NCBI GenBank assembly: GCA_037974965.1
Contig: JBBPFI010000017.1
Coordinates: forward strand, 620,001 to 684,000
Source of the DNA: Dacryopinax spathularia
Lineage: Eukaryota > Basidiomycota > Dacrymycetes > Dacrymycetales > Dacrymycetaceae
DNA length: 64,000 bases
Direction: 5' to 3'
Shown one piece after another: positions 48,116 to 60,833 of this stretch. Both the position numbers and the translations under genes were made by a program. Numbering within the stretch: position 1 is the stretch's first letter; each line of letters starts with the position of its first letter. Below the pieces are notes generated by a model, which saw nothing but the letters and a program-made list of their open reading frames with translations, made no database searches and had not been told where the DNA came from.

Positions 48116-49329
48116 TCGAGAGAAGCCGCGGAGTTTCATCAATTTTGATCGGACCGGGAAGGTTCTGATGAGGGTTTTTGCCCTTTGGCGGCCTCCACCC
48201 CGTTCATATGGGAAAGAAGCGGCGGAGTTTTATTAATTTGATCGGGCCGAGAACGCAGACACAAGGACCAAAGCTTCTCTGTCGCCTCTGCGCTGATGCG
48301 TTCTGACAGGATCTGATGGAGTTTGTTTGTGCGCTGGCAGCCTCCACAAAGAAGCAGCGGAGTTTGTTTTGTTTGATCGGCCCGGGTCAAGGGAAGACGT
48401 CCCATCAGAAGAAAGGGGGTGGCCTGGCTTTGCTGGCATGCGGGAGGTGCGACTTCTTTGTTTCCGTGCTTCTTAATCAGAGAGATTCTGACGTGTTCGT
48501 CTGTGCGCTGGCAGTGTTCCATATGCTTGGCGCCAAAGATAGGGGCGAAGCGGGGTTGAACTTCTTTGTTTGACCCTACCAAAGGCGGGCACGGGAGCAT
48601 CGATGGCTGGGGAGAACCACGTGTACTTGTTTGCTGGCAAGGGTTGTCCCTTGATGGTGCCTGACGGTCCACGCGGGGACGATGCGCTGGCAAGGGTCAA
48701 ACCACGGTCGCCAGGACAATGGATAGGGCCATCAGGGAGGGGCACAGCCTTGATGTGCTGGCATGTGGGGTAGGGTTCTTTCAACGTGCTTTATCACAGC
48801 TTCTGATGCTGTTTGTTTGTGCGCTGGCAGTTTCCACATGGCAAAACCCAAAGTCACGAGAGAAGATGCAGCGGAGTTTATTTTTGTTTGATAGGCCGGA
48901 CGAGACGTTGGCTGTCTTATCTCCGGGACGTGAACGATCGATGGGTTGTAGGCACGGGAGAATTGCATTGAGCTTCTGATGGAGCCTCCCGAACTGTGGA
49001 ACGGAGGATGAGAGCACGGCCTAACAAGGTGTGCGATGTCGGAATAGCAAGGCTTATGGTGGATACATGTGCACCGAATGCGTATTAGTGGTAAAGTGAG
49101 TACAAGATGTAAGGAGCGGAAGCGTATGCTACGAAAACATTTTAAACAAAAGCATGGCAAGTAATTGCATCCGCCATATAGTTGTGGAAACTGTACTATA
49201 GGGCCGGCTCAGGACACTTAGCCGGATTCGGCAAGGAACATGTCACCCGGATTCGGGGCGACTATGTCGTTACCTTGTCACGGCCTAGTACGGTTATGAG
49301 GTTCTGCGTAATATGATGTTTGATACTAT

Positions 49330-49780
49330 GAATTTGCTGGCGCTGATGTACTGGGGATGAGGCGGGGAAGGAGTCACAAGTGCGAAGGGTAAAAGTTGCA
49401 CTTACCGTTCGCGTTCAGGGGCTCGTCCCTGATTGGGTTCTGTTTCGGATTTAGACGAGACACCCCGTTATCGGCTTTATGAGAAGCGGCGTTAGCGCGA
49501 AGGAGGCTTGCGTCATTCTTTTGTCTGAGGAGGTTGATGGCGACCATCCCTGCAAACACCTTTGTCCTCTCGTCAACGGCGCTAACCGCAGGGAAAAAGA
49601 AACGCACAACGTGACTTGGCTTTCACACCAAATCTTGACCAGGGAAGACGTCAACGAGCAAGTCGCCTCAGAAGCGACTCAGGGTCCACAGTGCGCTTCG
49701 ATTCGACAGAAGCGCTTCTGGGAGTGGGACGCGGCTTCTCAAAGTCCGTTGAAGCAGCTTCTTAACCCGCTTCTCCTCTA
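49330..49780. repeat. GAAGC-rich repeat block, copy inside the right arm
   Basis: Same orientation as 36,838-37,380 and inverted relative to 19,130-19,460. Its right end reads gaagcgactcagg, agaagcgcttctggg and gaagcagcttctt. These GAAGC/GCTTC words recur about every 10-20 bp and can form short hairpins. Confidence 0.6.
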
Positions 49781-52700
49781 GCTTCTCTTAATGCTGCGGC
49801 ACTGCCGACCAGCTTCTGTCTCGTCCTTCTTACTCACATCGTGCTCAACATTCTATCACCCTTGATGGTCTATCGCGACTCGAGGCTTCGCGCGCCATTC
49901 CCCGTGCGGCCCTCGCTCTCCTCGTCGTTCCTTCGTCCCCTTCGAGACGAATTCAGCACCCCGAACGCATCCGCCTTCCTTCGTTTCCTCAATAGATACA
50001 ACTGCACAGTACGAACACATCCAGGTGGCGTCCGACGAAATTCCCGCACGACCAACTCGATCGCTGCCATCCTTCCAACTCCGGTAACCGCCCCCTCCAA
50101 ATCGGGCAACTTAACCTCCCCTCCCTCAACACCGCTCACAAATTAAGGAATCGCCTCCCTCAAGCTGCACGACCATTCCAATCTACTCGCCTGAGACCCA
50201 ACTGAGTCGGTGCACCGTCGAAACTGCTGTCCTGTAACTTCTCGATTTCGCCCCATCCGAGGTCGAAGTACGCATCAGGGCTCAGGAGATTGCCGAATGT
50301 GCGAAAGCGGGCGTGGGAACGATTGACACTCGTCCCTGATCGGTTGGGGGTGGATGCGGGTGTTCTGGGTCTGTGGGTAGGAACCACCCTTGATGGTTCC
50401 TGGCAGCCATTTGGGGCTGACACGCTGGCAAAGGGCAAACAAAGCGTTCCCAAGGCAATTGATGTGCTGGCAAGGGACCATCAGAACGGGTCGGGTCTGT
50501 TGGGATGCGGCTATCAGAAGGAGGGGCACAGCCTTGATGTGCTGGCGCGGGGTAAGCTTCTTTCCACATGCTCTTTGACAGCTTCTGATATGATAATGTC
50601 TCCATTGGTGCGCTGGCAGGCTCCACCCGCGATCAAAGAAGCAGCGGAGTTCACTTTTGTTTGATAGACGAGATGTTGATTGTCTTAGCCAGGGCATGGG
50701 AACAAACGATGACAAGAAATCATCGATTGCGGGGAGACCACGTGTTATGCCTTGCTGGCAAGGACCAATGATGGTGCCTGGATACCCACGTGGGAACGAT
50801 GCAAACAACGAAATCAGTTGCAAGAAGCTCACACCGCATGCCAGCGCATCAACATTTTGTTTGCCCTGGTCCAGCCTATCAAACAAAAATGCAACTCCGC
50901 CATCATTCTCTCATGACTTTGCCTTCGGCCATGGGGAACCTGCCAGCGCGCATCAGAAGCTGTCCTGAATCACGCTGGAAGAACCTGCCCGTGAAGGCTG
51001 TGCCCCTACCCTCTCCATGGTCTTGGCGACCATTGTTTGACCCTTGGCAGCGCGATGGCAGTCTTCACGTGTCCAGAATCAAAAGCACGGGCAAAGAAGC
51101 CGCAGCGCGGGAGCGATTGTCGATCGATCCCGAGGATTGCGTCATCGTTTGTCTGACGTGGTTGATGACTTCGTTCAACGACCGGCCCATCAAAACACGT
51201 TTCGCCCTTCCTCCACGGTCTCGTAGCCGCACCAAGCTTTACTCTCGAAGCCAACCCTCATCAAGAACGCATGCACGGAAATGACAACTGGTACAGGAAG
51301 CTTCTCAGGATCCACTCAAGCTGCTTCAGAAATCAGCTTCTCGCGCAGCTTTTCTTGGAACTGCATCAGCTCAGTCAACTGATGTCGCTTCATTTTTGAC
51401 TCCGCGGTGGCCGCTCACTACCTTCGCCATGTTCTACAGCTACTTGACCGTCTGTCGGCCCGCCCCAGCACTGCTCGCCTTGACATCCTTGCGCTTATCG
51501 TCGTCTTCGCAGATGAAGAAGCCTTCAAAACACTCATCCATTCCCTCTCCGTGTGTTCAGCAGCCATGGAACTGCACCATGCAGTCTAACAAGACGCATC
51601 GGACCATACTGTACGCGCGAGCAAAGGTGCGCTCGGTCACCGGTCACCAGGCCCGTGAAAACTGCCGTGGGAACGATCGATACTCTCCCAAAATCGATTG
51701 GGCGTACCTCAAGTGCTGCGCTGTGCTGGCGATGCAGGACCCTAGATGGAGCCAGGCCACGCGCTGACAAGGGACAAGGTTTGATGGTGCCTGGCAGCCA
51801 CGGAGGTTACCTTTTGTTTGATAGGCCGGACGAGACGTCGACTGCGTTACCCCGTGGGAACGATGGATGGGGAGAGGCCATCGATTGGGGGAAGACGTGG
51901 CAAGGGTTCAACCCTTGATGGTGCCTGGTTCGCACGCGGCCCGTTTGCTGGTGAGGGTCAAACAAACCGTTGCCGAGACACTGGAACAACTTCGCAAGGA
52001 ACGATCAGAAGAAGAGACACAGCCTTGGTGCGCTGGCAAGCGGGGGATGCTTCTTTGAACATGCGTTGTGGTGGCTTCTGATAGCTTTGTTTGTGCGCTG
52101 GCAGGTTGCGCATGGTCGGAACTGGAAGCCTAGACAAAGAAGCAACGGAGCTCAATTTGTTTGGCATTTCCCTTGTGTGCTGGCAGGCTCCACACGGTTA
52201 ATCCCAGAAGCATGCGCAAAGAACCCGCTGAGTCTGATTTCATTGATCGGCCGAAGGTGACTGTGGGAAGAAAGTGCACAGCCTTGGTGTGCGGGGCGTG
52301 CGGAGTCAGCTTCCTTCGTCGCCTCCACACTTCTTCCTTCTGACAGGTTCCAATAGAGTTGCCCCGTGCTCCAAGGCTGTGCTTAGTCTTCTGATCGTGG
52401 TCTTCTGATGGTCGTTATCGGCTGCGCGAAGATCGTCGCAGTGAACAGGGCTGATTTGCGCGATGAAGGGCATTATCGTGCCATCGTTCGCTGTGCCGAA
52501 GAACCATGCCTGGGAGGTATCGTTTGGGAAAGTCTCGTATCCTTGCTCGCCTTATCGAGCCTTCTAGTCGCGTGATACTTGTTGTTGATGCGTCGATCCC
52601 TCGTAGGCCTTGGTATCCGAATTGATGCTCGGCCATCGAAACCGGGGGGGAATGGGCGATCTACTTCGTCCGACCACAGTGATATGGATTTCCCGATGGG

Positions 52701-53110
52701 GCCTCGCAATTCCTTCATTTGGGAGCTGGGATCAAAGAGGTGCCCATAAGTTTCCCCATTTGGAAAGCCTGACCGAACAGCCACCACGTGCATGGACCTT
52801 CGATGATGGTTGTTGCGATTCGTCCTCAGCTTCTCACCTCAGGCGTATCAGGATGCACAGAGGGTGTCCGGGCAGTTGATTTGGCTTTCATCCTCCGTGA
52901 AGGGACAAGGAGATTTGTTGATTCACAGGGGACGGGCGTGGGAAAGAGAAGGGCGAGTGGGATGATCCATTGCGGGGTAATTGACCAGATAGCTTCTGAT
53001 GGTGCCTGGTCCGCCAGTGCGCTAGCAAAAGGGCAAACAAAGCGGTACCCGGACATCGGTGTGCTGGCATGGTTCAATCAGAAGGAAGCGCACAGCCTTG
53101 ATGCGCTGGC

Positions 53111-54780
53111 GGGTGGAGTTAGAGCTTTGTGACTTCTTTGCACATGCTTCACCAAAGGCTTCTGAGCGTTATCTTTGTTCGCTGGCAGAAGTCATATGGT
53201 CGACCATCACGATAACGCCCAAGAAGGAGCGGAGTTTGCTCCCTGTGCTCCTCTCGTCTGATTCTCCGCTTAAAGAGGCAAGTTCAGCGCAGCAAACCGG
53301 GAGAACCCTCCTTCGACCATGAGGAAAGTTGTTCGGCCCAAGCTGTCGGTTCAAACCCTGCTCATAAGGACAAGCTTCGCTCCGGTCAAACAAAGTGCTA
53401 GTCACCATCAGAACTCACCGATAAGAAGCGAGAAGCGAGGCTAACGTGCGCATGCCGTCCTTCAAGGTTGTCTGTAGGTTTTCCATGTTACCCTGCGGAT
53501 CAGTTGCTCTGCGACCACGTATCGTCCCCATAGCCGACTCAGAGGCTTCGCAGGGGCACCGGAGAAAGTGGTTCTTGTACTGTCCACCGTCAAACCCCCA
53601 CGAGGGGCAATGTACAAGCAGCCGCCGATGCAGGTTGAGCCTGGGTGACTTTATCAATTCTTGATGGCACACGGCGAGGGGGCCGAGGAGCCAAGTGCAA
53701 CAGGGCGGCCAGTTCGGCCAACAATGCGTTTCCGAGATATACATTGGGATAGTTGGCAACGCAGGGTAAAGCGGAACCGTCGTTCAAAAGCCGATCCTGG
53801 GGGACGGGTGCAGGAGTATAGCAATTTGCAACTTGCAAGGAGGGAAGAAGCGCGCCGGGCGTGTAAACGCGGTTCCTTCCAAATTTGGTAATCCTTCTTC
53901 CGAAACGGGAAACTTCCGCTGCCTTGAGACTGATTCTCGAGATGAGACGTACTTTGCGCTCATAGGAGACGAACTTGGTCCGTTAGGCCAACGACGACGA
54001 CTGTCGGTAGCTGATGAACGACTGTTGTTATCGTCCCGCATCCGTCTTGAAGCCACGACGGTACTTCCATAGCGATGCAAGGTACATATGCTTTGTAGAG
54101 CAAGGAAAGGTACCGATCACCGATCACCCATTGCGGTGTCGTTTGTTGCAACCGCTAAAAATGGAGCGCCCGGACTCGGTGGGGCTGTGCCGGACCCCTT
54201 CTCCGGTGACGGGCGCTTCTTTCCTACTTTCACCCCACTCGTCCGCTCGCCGTGCAGGATTACTGGACGATAAAATTTTGGCTGGGCCGTGAACAGCTTT
54301 GCAGTGCTCAGCCCATTCAGAGCACGGAACAATGCCCTGGGGAAAGCTCGAGATGAGTAGGCCGTGCTTACCGAATTACTCAATCAGCCCCGCTCAGGGC
54401 CGGCACTACTGGCCAGTAGCTCCTTAACACCGGCAGGACTCGAGCGGCCGGTACATCCTGTTGAGGACCTTCGCGTACAGCCGCTGCCTTGCGACCACAA
54501 CTCAGAAAGCCGAGAGGTGAAACACTACATATACGAACTCGGGCAGCGCTGTACATCTGCCCACCGACCCCGATTTGTCGTCCCGCGTACTGTCAACGAC
54601 CGCATACATCCAGTCGCTGTCCTGTCTGATCATACTCTCTTCCTTGATTCAGACGCGCCCACTTCGTCGATCTCCTGTCGACCTGCTCTCGGGCAGCCGA
54701 GTCCTTCAGCTGTCTGAGACTAGGAGCTCTCGCTGTGCATCACACATATCCAAAACATACAACACATCTGAATACCCTCG
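53111..54780. other. Gene-free stretch upstream of the LtrA cluster
   Basis: Beyond the end of the inverted arm no gene is convincing. The stretch contains scattered short frames on both strands without domains and an isolated piece resembling the boundary motif near 53,880-53,920. The last few hundred bases probably hold the promoter of the first LtrA gene. Confidence 0.45.
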
Positions 54781-54995
54781 ATGACAGAGCGCAAAGCTCG
54801 GTTGAACGTCATAGACCGGTACGCTCTCTCTTCTTGGCTTGCCCTCATATTTTCTCCCTCTTGCTCTATCTCCTGGGTCTTCCTGTACTATTATCCACAG
54901 CAATCACTCTTCAACCCCGTTACGATTATACCCATATTTTGCGCCGCACATTCCGCTTCTCTATCGGAACTCCACGCCACGTGAACCTACAGCTG

Positions 54996-57423
54996 ATGTA
55001 CCGCACCCTACACAGAGAAGCCGAGCGGCGGCGGAAGCTCGAAGAGCGTGGACCCAAGACACGTTTAATACCCCTTCTTATCCGGCCGGGTCCCATCAAG
55101 AAGGAAAGAGAGGGCGGGGAAGATGAGGAGGAGTGGCTGCTCGAGGAACAGAGGGCGACGGAGTGGTTAGACTTGTTGTATGATTTGGTTATCGTGCGTC
55201 CGTCCTTCCATTTCTCTCTGGTGTTTCGGGACGGTTGTGGAATCGCTGCAAGACTCCCTTCGAGACGAATGATCCCATGTAACTGACCATTTGACAGGTC
55301 GCAATTCTCACCGTCTTCTCGTCGAACAACGAGGTCTCCTCACCCGAATCGATCCTGACCTACTTCTCCTATATCGTGCTCATATGGTGGATTTGGGCGA
55401 GCCAGACACTCTATGATGTCCGATTCCAGGCGAACGACTGGCTCCATCGACTATTCAAGTTCCTCGAGCTGGCCGCTTTCGCCTTCGTAGGCATTACCAG
55501 CCAAGAGTTCAATCCCCGAAACGTGTTGCCACCAAGCTCGGAGATGCTGCAGTCGGATGTTGATACCGCTGCTCAGATGCAGGCAGGTGCGACAGCGTTC
55601 AAGGGTGTTGCAGCAGCCTACGGGTTGAGTCGGCTCCTGAACGGTCTGCAATACCTATATGGTTTGTCTATCTCCTCGCGCCTCCTATTGAATTTGACAG
55701 TGCTGACAAGAGGATAGTGGCATATGCCACTCGCAAGTATCGCCGAATGTCTAGTATGCTGATCCCGGCGGCAACGTGCTTTCTCTCCTTCGCCCTCAAC
55801 TTCATCGCCGCCTTCCTTCGATCCCACGCGTCGGCGAAAGTCAGTCTCCTCTATGTCCCTCTAGCCATCGAGATCCTCGCTATGCTCCTGCTACCATTTT
55901 TGAGGGGTTACGTCAAGACACCTGTGGCGATTGTGAGCCAGAGATATGGTGAGCTTACGCTCGTCATCCTGGGCGAGGGCATTATCGGCGTCGTGCGTGG
56001 TCTAGGAAATGCCGTACGCGGATTTGGCGTGGGCAACACTGTCTGTAAGTGCCGAGTTATAGCCGTTTTCGTCAGCATGTTTACTCATGAACGAATCTTC
56101 CAGACGGTCAGTCCGTCTGCGTCCTGCTCATCATCTGCTGTGCGTGGCACTTTCTCTTCCACGGGTTCAACGCCGAGATCCGCATGGGACGCAAGCGCAA
56201 CATTCTCTGGCTCATCCTTCACTTGCCGCTCCACTTCGTGCTTCTCCTCCTTTTGGCTGGTATGAATAACGCGATCCAGTACGAGAATCTGGGTAACGCG
56301 GTCAACCAAGTAAGCTCGGCGTTCCTTGTGCTCTACGACCAAGGCCTGCAAGTCGTGAATGGGACGGGCGTATTCGATCTCTCCCAGATCCCGTTGGACC
56401 ATCTCTCTGTGGAATACTCGAAGGCGGGAATCGATGACCAACTCCCCTTTACCTTTCGCCAGGCCATTCAAACATTCGAGTCTGAATGCATGCAGTTCCC
56501 ACAAAACGCGACGACGAATCCGTTCGTGTTTTGGCTCCAGTACGATGCTGTGTCACTGGTGGGCATTGAGCAGGCGTACGGACTTGAAGCGGACGATGAG
56601 GTCGCCGCGACTTTAGAAGAATTTCTCGCGGTGAACGCCACATGGGTACCCACAGCAAACGATACCCTACAGGATCAGCAGCTCGAGCCGATATTGGATC
56701 AACTCGAAGAAACCTACTTCAACTTCATCGGTGCATTCGGCACCCAGATCTTCGAAGGCACAGTTTTCTTCCTACCTACCTCTGTGAGTAAAACCCGTCA
56801 TGGTTTCATCTCTTGCCTGACCTTTTCTGTAGGGCGGTCTACTTCTCATCGTCTGCATCTTAAACCTCTTGCGCGGGATGCCAGTCGGACTGTGGATGTG
56901 GCTAGCTTGGTCTGCTCACCTCCTGGTTGGTGTCGGGCTCAGCCTGCTCGGTCTTCTGGATCTGGGCGGGATCAAGCTTACGGGAGAGACATTGGAGGCT
57001 GGTCAGCAGCTCAGCCCTGTGTACAAGCTGCTGGAAAGAGGTTTTATGTGTATGCCTTTCCTGCTCGCAGGTGGCGGTTGACTGACAATCGGGGCAGTGC
57101 CGACGACCGCCATCTCGTACGTGGTCCTTGTCATAGCAGATGCCGCACTGCTCTCCATTGCGCGCTGGCGGGAGGGCGCTAGTCTTCACAAGTCTGCGAC
57201 GGACGAGTCCATGTCTCCATCAGTCAGAGTTCCCCGCTTCGAGGAGGTCCTGCCCCTTGTGAATGTTGCCCCGCCGAAAGGAGCGGAAACCCCAGCAGAG
57301 AAGGAGGGATCGGACCAGGGAGAGGAGCGATACTGGGAGACGCACTCGAGGAACGGTTCACAACAGATCGTGGATCCGTATCAGGACAGATCGGCAGAAG
57401 AGGGCAGAGGTGCCGCACTGTAG
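54996..57423 (+). CDS. LtrA-family multi-pass membrane protein, paralogue 1 (6 exons)
   Basis: Belongs to the low temperature requirement A family (bacterial LtrA-like, common in fungi), membrane proteins of unknown biochemical role. Exons are 54,996-55,193, 55,298-55,661, 55,718-56,044, 56,104-56,783, 56,833-57,049 and 57,098-57,423, giving 703 residues in frame, with introns of 48-104 bp. Family hallmarks: EWLDLLYDLVIV near residue 55, YFSYIVLIWWIWASQTLYDVRF, NDWLHRLFKFLELAAFAFVG, SQRYGELTLVILGEGIIG, and FHGFNAEIRMGRKRNILWLILHLPLH. Eight or nine hydrophobic segments are visible. A large soluble loop of about 180 residues lies before the last two membrane segments (GMPVGLWMWLAW and YVVLVIADAALL), and a charged C-tail ends the protein. 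The start is uncertain: I take the ATG of MYRTLHREAERRR, but an upstream exon from an ATG at 54,781 with a gtacgc donor is possible. Confidence 0.85.
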
Positions 57424-57729
57424 AAGCCGCTTGTGGCTTGCAATAACACTTCAAGACATATCACGTACTCATCACATGAAATACCATCATCACTCGAGAG
57501 CTTCTCTAAACGTACTGCAGTTGCATTGCTCCGAGCATGGTCAAGTCGCGCGGGAAGTTGATGACATGCTCTGCGAGATCCGGACCTCAGACCTGAGTCG
57601 TAATACAGCTCAAGACCCATTGTCCTTGTTCCCGAAGCATGAAAGCCGGAAGAGCATGCGTCTTTGTACAAAGTCGACCCACGGTAAAGGTTCTTGTCTG
57701 GGTAGGGAGGTACCCATCCAAACCGTACT

Positions 57730-60224
57730 TTATGCCTCGACTTGGGTGTCCGTTGCTTTGCTCAGAGTGCTACGCGTTGGAAACACCCTCAGCCCCAGGC
57801 CGAACAAGGGAGATAGCTCCGACAGAGCGTTGCCGACGCCGAACGAGGCATCGGTCTGTAGTTTATGGCCTTCTGCTGACCTCGCGATCAGCATGAACAT
57901 CTGGTAACCGGTCAGGAGACGCTGGTGCGTAAGTCAGCGCGGCGTTGCTCACCGCATCGAGTAGAACAAGGACCGTATAAGCGATCGCTGCAGTGGGTAC
58001 TTGAGGGTAGGGTAAGTATTGAGCAATGTGGGAGCGGTTGCCATCTCACACATCCAACGAGCATCCAAGAGACGATAAGCGGAGTTGAGGTTAGAGGGTG
58101 CTTCATCGAGTTTTGATGGGAGTCTCTGGTCACCCAGGTCGAGGAGACCGAGCAGGCATAAACATGCAGAGTAGAGCATCTGGAACGCCCATGCCACCCA
58201 GAGCCATTTCCCTGTCTAGACTTAAGCAAGGTGGGACTGAACCATGAATTCGACTCGACCTTTTGGCGGTGTACGTAAAAGTGTCAACAGACAGAAGAGC
58301 ATAACAAGACCGCCCTTGAAGGAGAGTGGTCAGAGATAGCATGGTAGAACTCCGCGCAGTCTCATACCATGCAAGGGAGAAAGAAGAGTGCGCCCTGCAA
58401 GAGTTCGGTGATCCATCCACTCATGAAAGCGAATAAGAGGCTTCGGGCGTTGCTCTCGTCTAGAGATATGGAGCTGGGCCTCACTGTCTGATTTAGCCTC
58501 GTGAGTTCCGAGTAGATCCCGAGCACATCTGAACTGATTTGAACATCGTAGAACTGTCGGCAAGTCAGTCGTAAACAGCCAGGAATAGCACCAACTCACG
58601 TCAGCCAGTTTTACTAAGACTTGACCCCAATATTGCCAGAATTCGATATTGACATCGATCGTTCCGGGGCCGAAAATGTCAATTGCTTTCTGGATCTGCT
58701 GGAGTTCAACAGGGAGCGGCGGAGATAGTTGAAGCTTGGCAAATTGTACTGCAAGGACTTCGAGAGGGAGGGAGGCTGTTGAAAAGTTGCTCGCGGCAAG
58801 ATCATTCGCCATACGGTTGAAGTTGACCCCAATGGTTTCGATGGCACTTCCAATGTTGCTGTACGTGGCGGCGTTTCTGATGCCTATAAACAGCTTTATG
58901 TGAACTGAGATTGGTGATATGGCTGTTCCACGCACTTGCAAGCACGAGAAGCAACAGAAAGTGCAGTGGGAGATGAAGCAGGATCCATAGCATACAGCGT
59001 TTGCGACCCATCCTCACTTCCGTGTCGAAACCATGGAAGAGCAGCTGCCAGGTACAGAAGATGACGACCAAGCCACAGAATGATTGCGACCCTGATACAT
59101 TTAGAGACAGTAGAGACGGCAAAGAGAGATGGGAGCTTACAACCACTGTCCGAAAGTCCAAAACCGACGATCACGGAGCTGAGCGATCGTACGAGACCTA
59201 TAATGCCCTGCCGCCAATACATGAGATGAAACGCACGAGAAAGGGAATAGTGAGTTACCTCGCCGAGAATGACCAGCGTAAGCGCTCCATATCTTTCCGT
59301 GATTGCGTATGACGGCGCTGGGATGTACGATCTCTCGAAAGGCAGAAGACCAGTCGTGATGTATTCTGCGGCGAGGGCGATATAGCAAAGCCCAAGTTTG
59401 ATGTCGTTCCGTTCACGCAGAGATCCACCAGTAAGCCAAAGCCTGTCTACGCATCAGTCATCGCATGTTGGCTCTAATGGAACGTTTCCCACAAAGCCGA
59501 GATACAGCTGATGGCGGCCGGAAGCAAGAGGCAGAGGATACGCTTGTATCGTCGCGTCATATACGCCGCTGGTCCCGTATGAGCGAGGTACGAGAGGGAG
59601 ATGGCAATAGGCTTACTCTGTATATATTGAAGGGCCAGTAATATGCGGCTAAGTGCAAATGCAACAGATATGCTCTTGAAAGCTATCCATCCCTCAGATT
59701 GAGTTGCTTGGTCCTCAGGCGAGGCGAACGGATCAGGGGGCAGGATATTGCGAGGGTCAAAATCCTTGGAGCCAATACCAATAAAAGCAAAGATTCCGAG
59801 CTGCAGAAAGCGGAATACGCGATGCAGCCAGTCATTTGCTTGGAAGCGCACGTCGTACAGCACTTGCGAGGTCCAGACCCACCCTGAAGAAACCGATCGA
59901 CGACCAGTAAGGTAGATATATGCGCCTGGATGCGGATTTCTGATCACGCACAAATGATGACGAAATAGGAAAGAAAGACAAGAATCGATGACGGGGACGA
60001 TATTTCGTGGCTCGTCGAGAAAACAGCAAGTACAGCAACCTGGCCACATCCAGTCCAGCAGGCTGGCTCATAGAGTGCCTGCCACCTACAATGACGAGAT
60101 CGTATAGCAGCTCTAGCCATTCGCTTGCACGTTGATGTTCGGCAAGCCAGAGTTCTTCTCTGCTAGGAGGATAGAATGCCATAGTCCTGCCAGAGACAGA
60201 AGGGAATGTACCCGGTGTCTTCAT
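57730..60224 (-). CDS. LtrA-family multi-pass membrane protein, paralogue 2 (minus strand)
   Basis: Same family and order of motifs as its neighbours. Exon 1 (60,224-60,090) has EWLELLYDLVIV; then VFLSYFVIIW, an intron, WVWTSQVLYDVRF, NDWLHRVFRFLQLGIFAFIG, ITERYGALTLVILGE, LLFHGFDTEVRMGRKRCMLWILLHLPLHF, IRNAATYSNIGSAIETIGVNF, and near the end GKWLWVAWAFQMLY and TAAIAYTVLVLLDA. About eleven introns (mostly 48-70 bp) are needed, more than in paralogue 1, including one within the IIW-W motif that paralogues 1 and 3 lack. The final exon ends at 57,730. The start is uncertain: a second ATG at 60,336 opens a frame containing KLIPLRIRPRP, which matches TRLIPLLIRPG and SRLIPLVIRH in the other two genes, so a first exon may lie there, but I could not find a clean donor. 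It is tail-to-tail with paralogue 1 (about 300 bp apart). Confidence 0.8.
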
Positions 60225-60833
60225 GAGACGCGACAGGCCGTGGTCGTATCCTGAGAGGGATCAACTTTGGGAGAGCCCTCGGGCTCCGTGAATACCCCGG
60301 GGGGGGGAACGGACTTGGCCTCACGGGCGTAGCCATGAATCGAAGCGGAGCAGATAGTAGCAGGACAGTGCAAGCCTTTATGTACGACAACCCACTGGCA
60401 GAAGGCCTGCTCAGAACTCTTGTGGTGGTGGATGGAAACCGACGCGCGTGCCGACGCGTCCGAGTCGTGTCGCGTCACGGGCAGTTTCAGTTGTGCAGGA
60501 AGCGACAATGCACAGCCACTAACAATGCTCGACTGCTCCTCATCTCCGCCAATTGCCAAAGTTGTATGGTCACCAGTTACCATTTCCGGTACCTGTGCTT
60601 ATACAGTATATGCACTCCCTCACTGAGAGGCGCTTGCCATGGATCGGAGCATCTCCTGGTTTCTCGAAGGGCGGATGGCACCGATATTGGAGCCTACCGA
60701 CACATCCAATTTGAGACACCCGCACCCTGAGGTTCAGCCATCTCCCTGACCCGCCCCACATTATCATATTACGAGGCTGAGCGATATGCGGTTGGAGGCA
60801 CAAAGATACACTCTCGACGACCTTGACTGCGAA
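60225..60833. promoter_or_regulatory. Divergent promoter region between LtrA paralogues 2 and 3
   Basis: About 500-600 bp separate the starts of two genes transcribed away from each other, so they probably share a bidirectional promoter. A TATA-like 'atacagtatatgc' lies near 60,601-60,613. The left part may include the first exon of paralogue 2 (see its start at 60,336). No other gene is seen. Confidence 0.5.

Larger units (their letters stand above)
37380..53110. repeat. Right arm of the large inverted duplication, split by the LTR element
   Basis: Colinear reverse complement of 15,350-21,250. Removing the LTR element leaves about 5.7 kb, close to the left arm's 5.9 kb. Identity is about 85 percent by eye. 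It carries the same TGCGCTGG modules and the boundary motif near 37,638, 50,098 and 52,712. No gene is seen in the arm itself outside the LTR element. The left arm at about 20,531-20,552 shows the uninterrupted sequence corresponding to the LTR insertion point. Confidence 0.85.
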
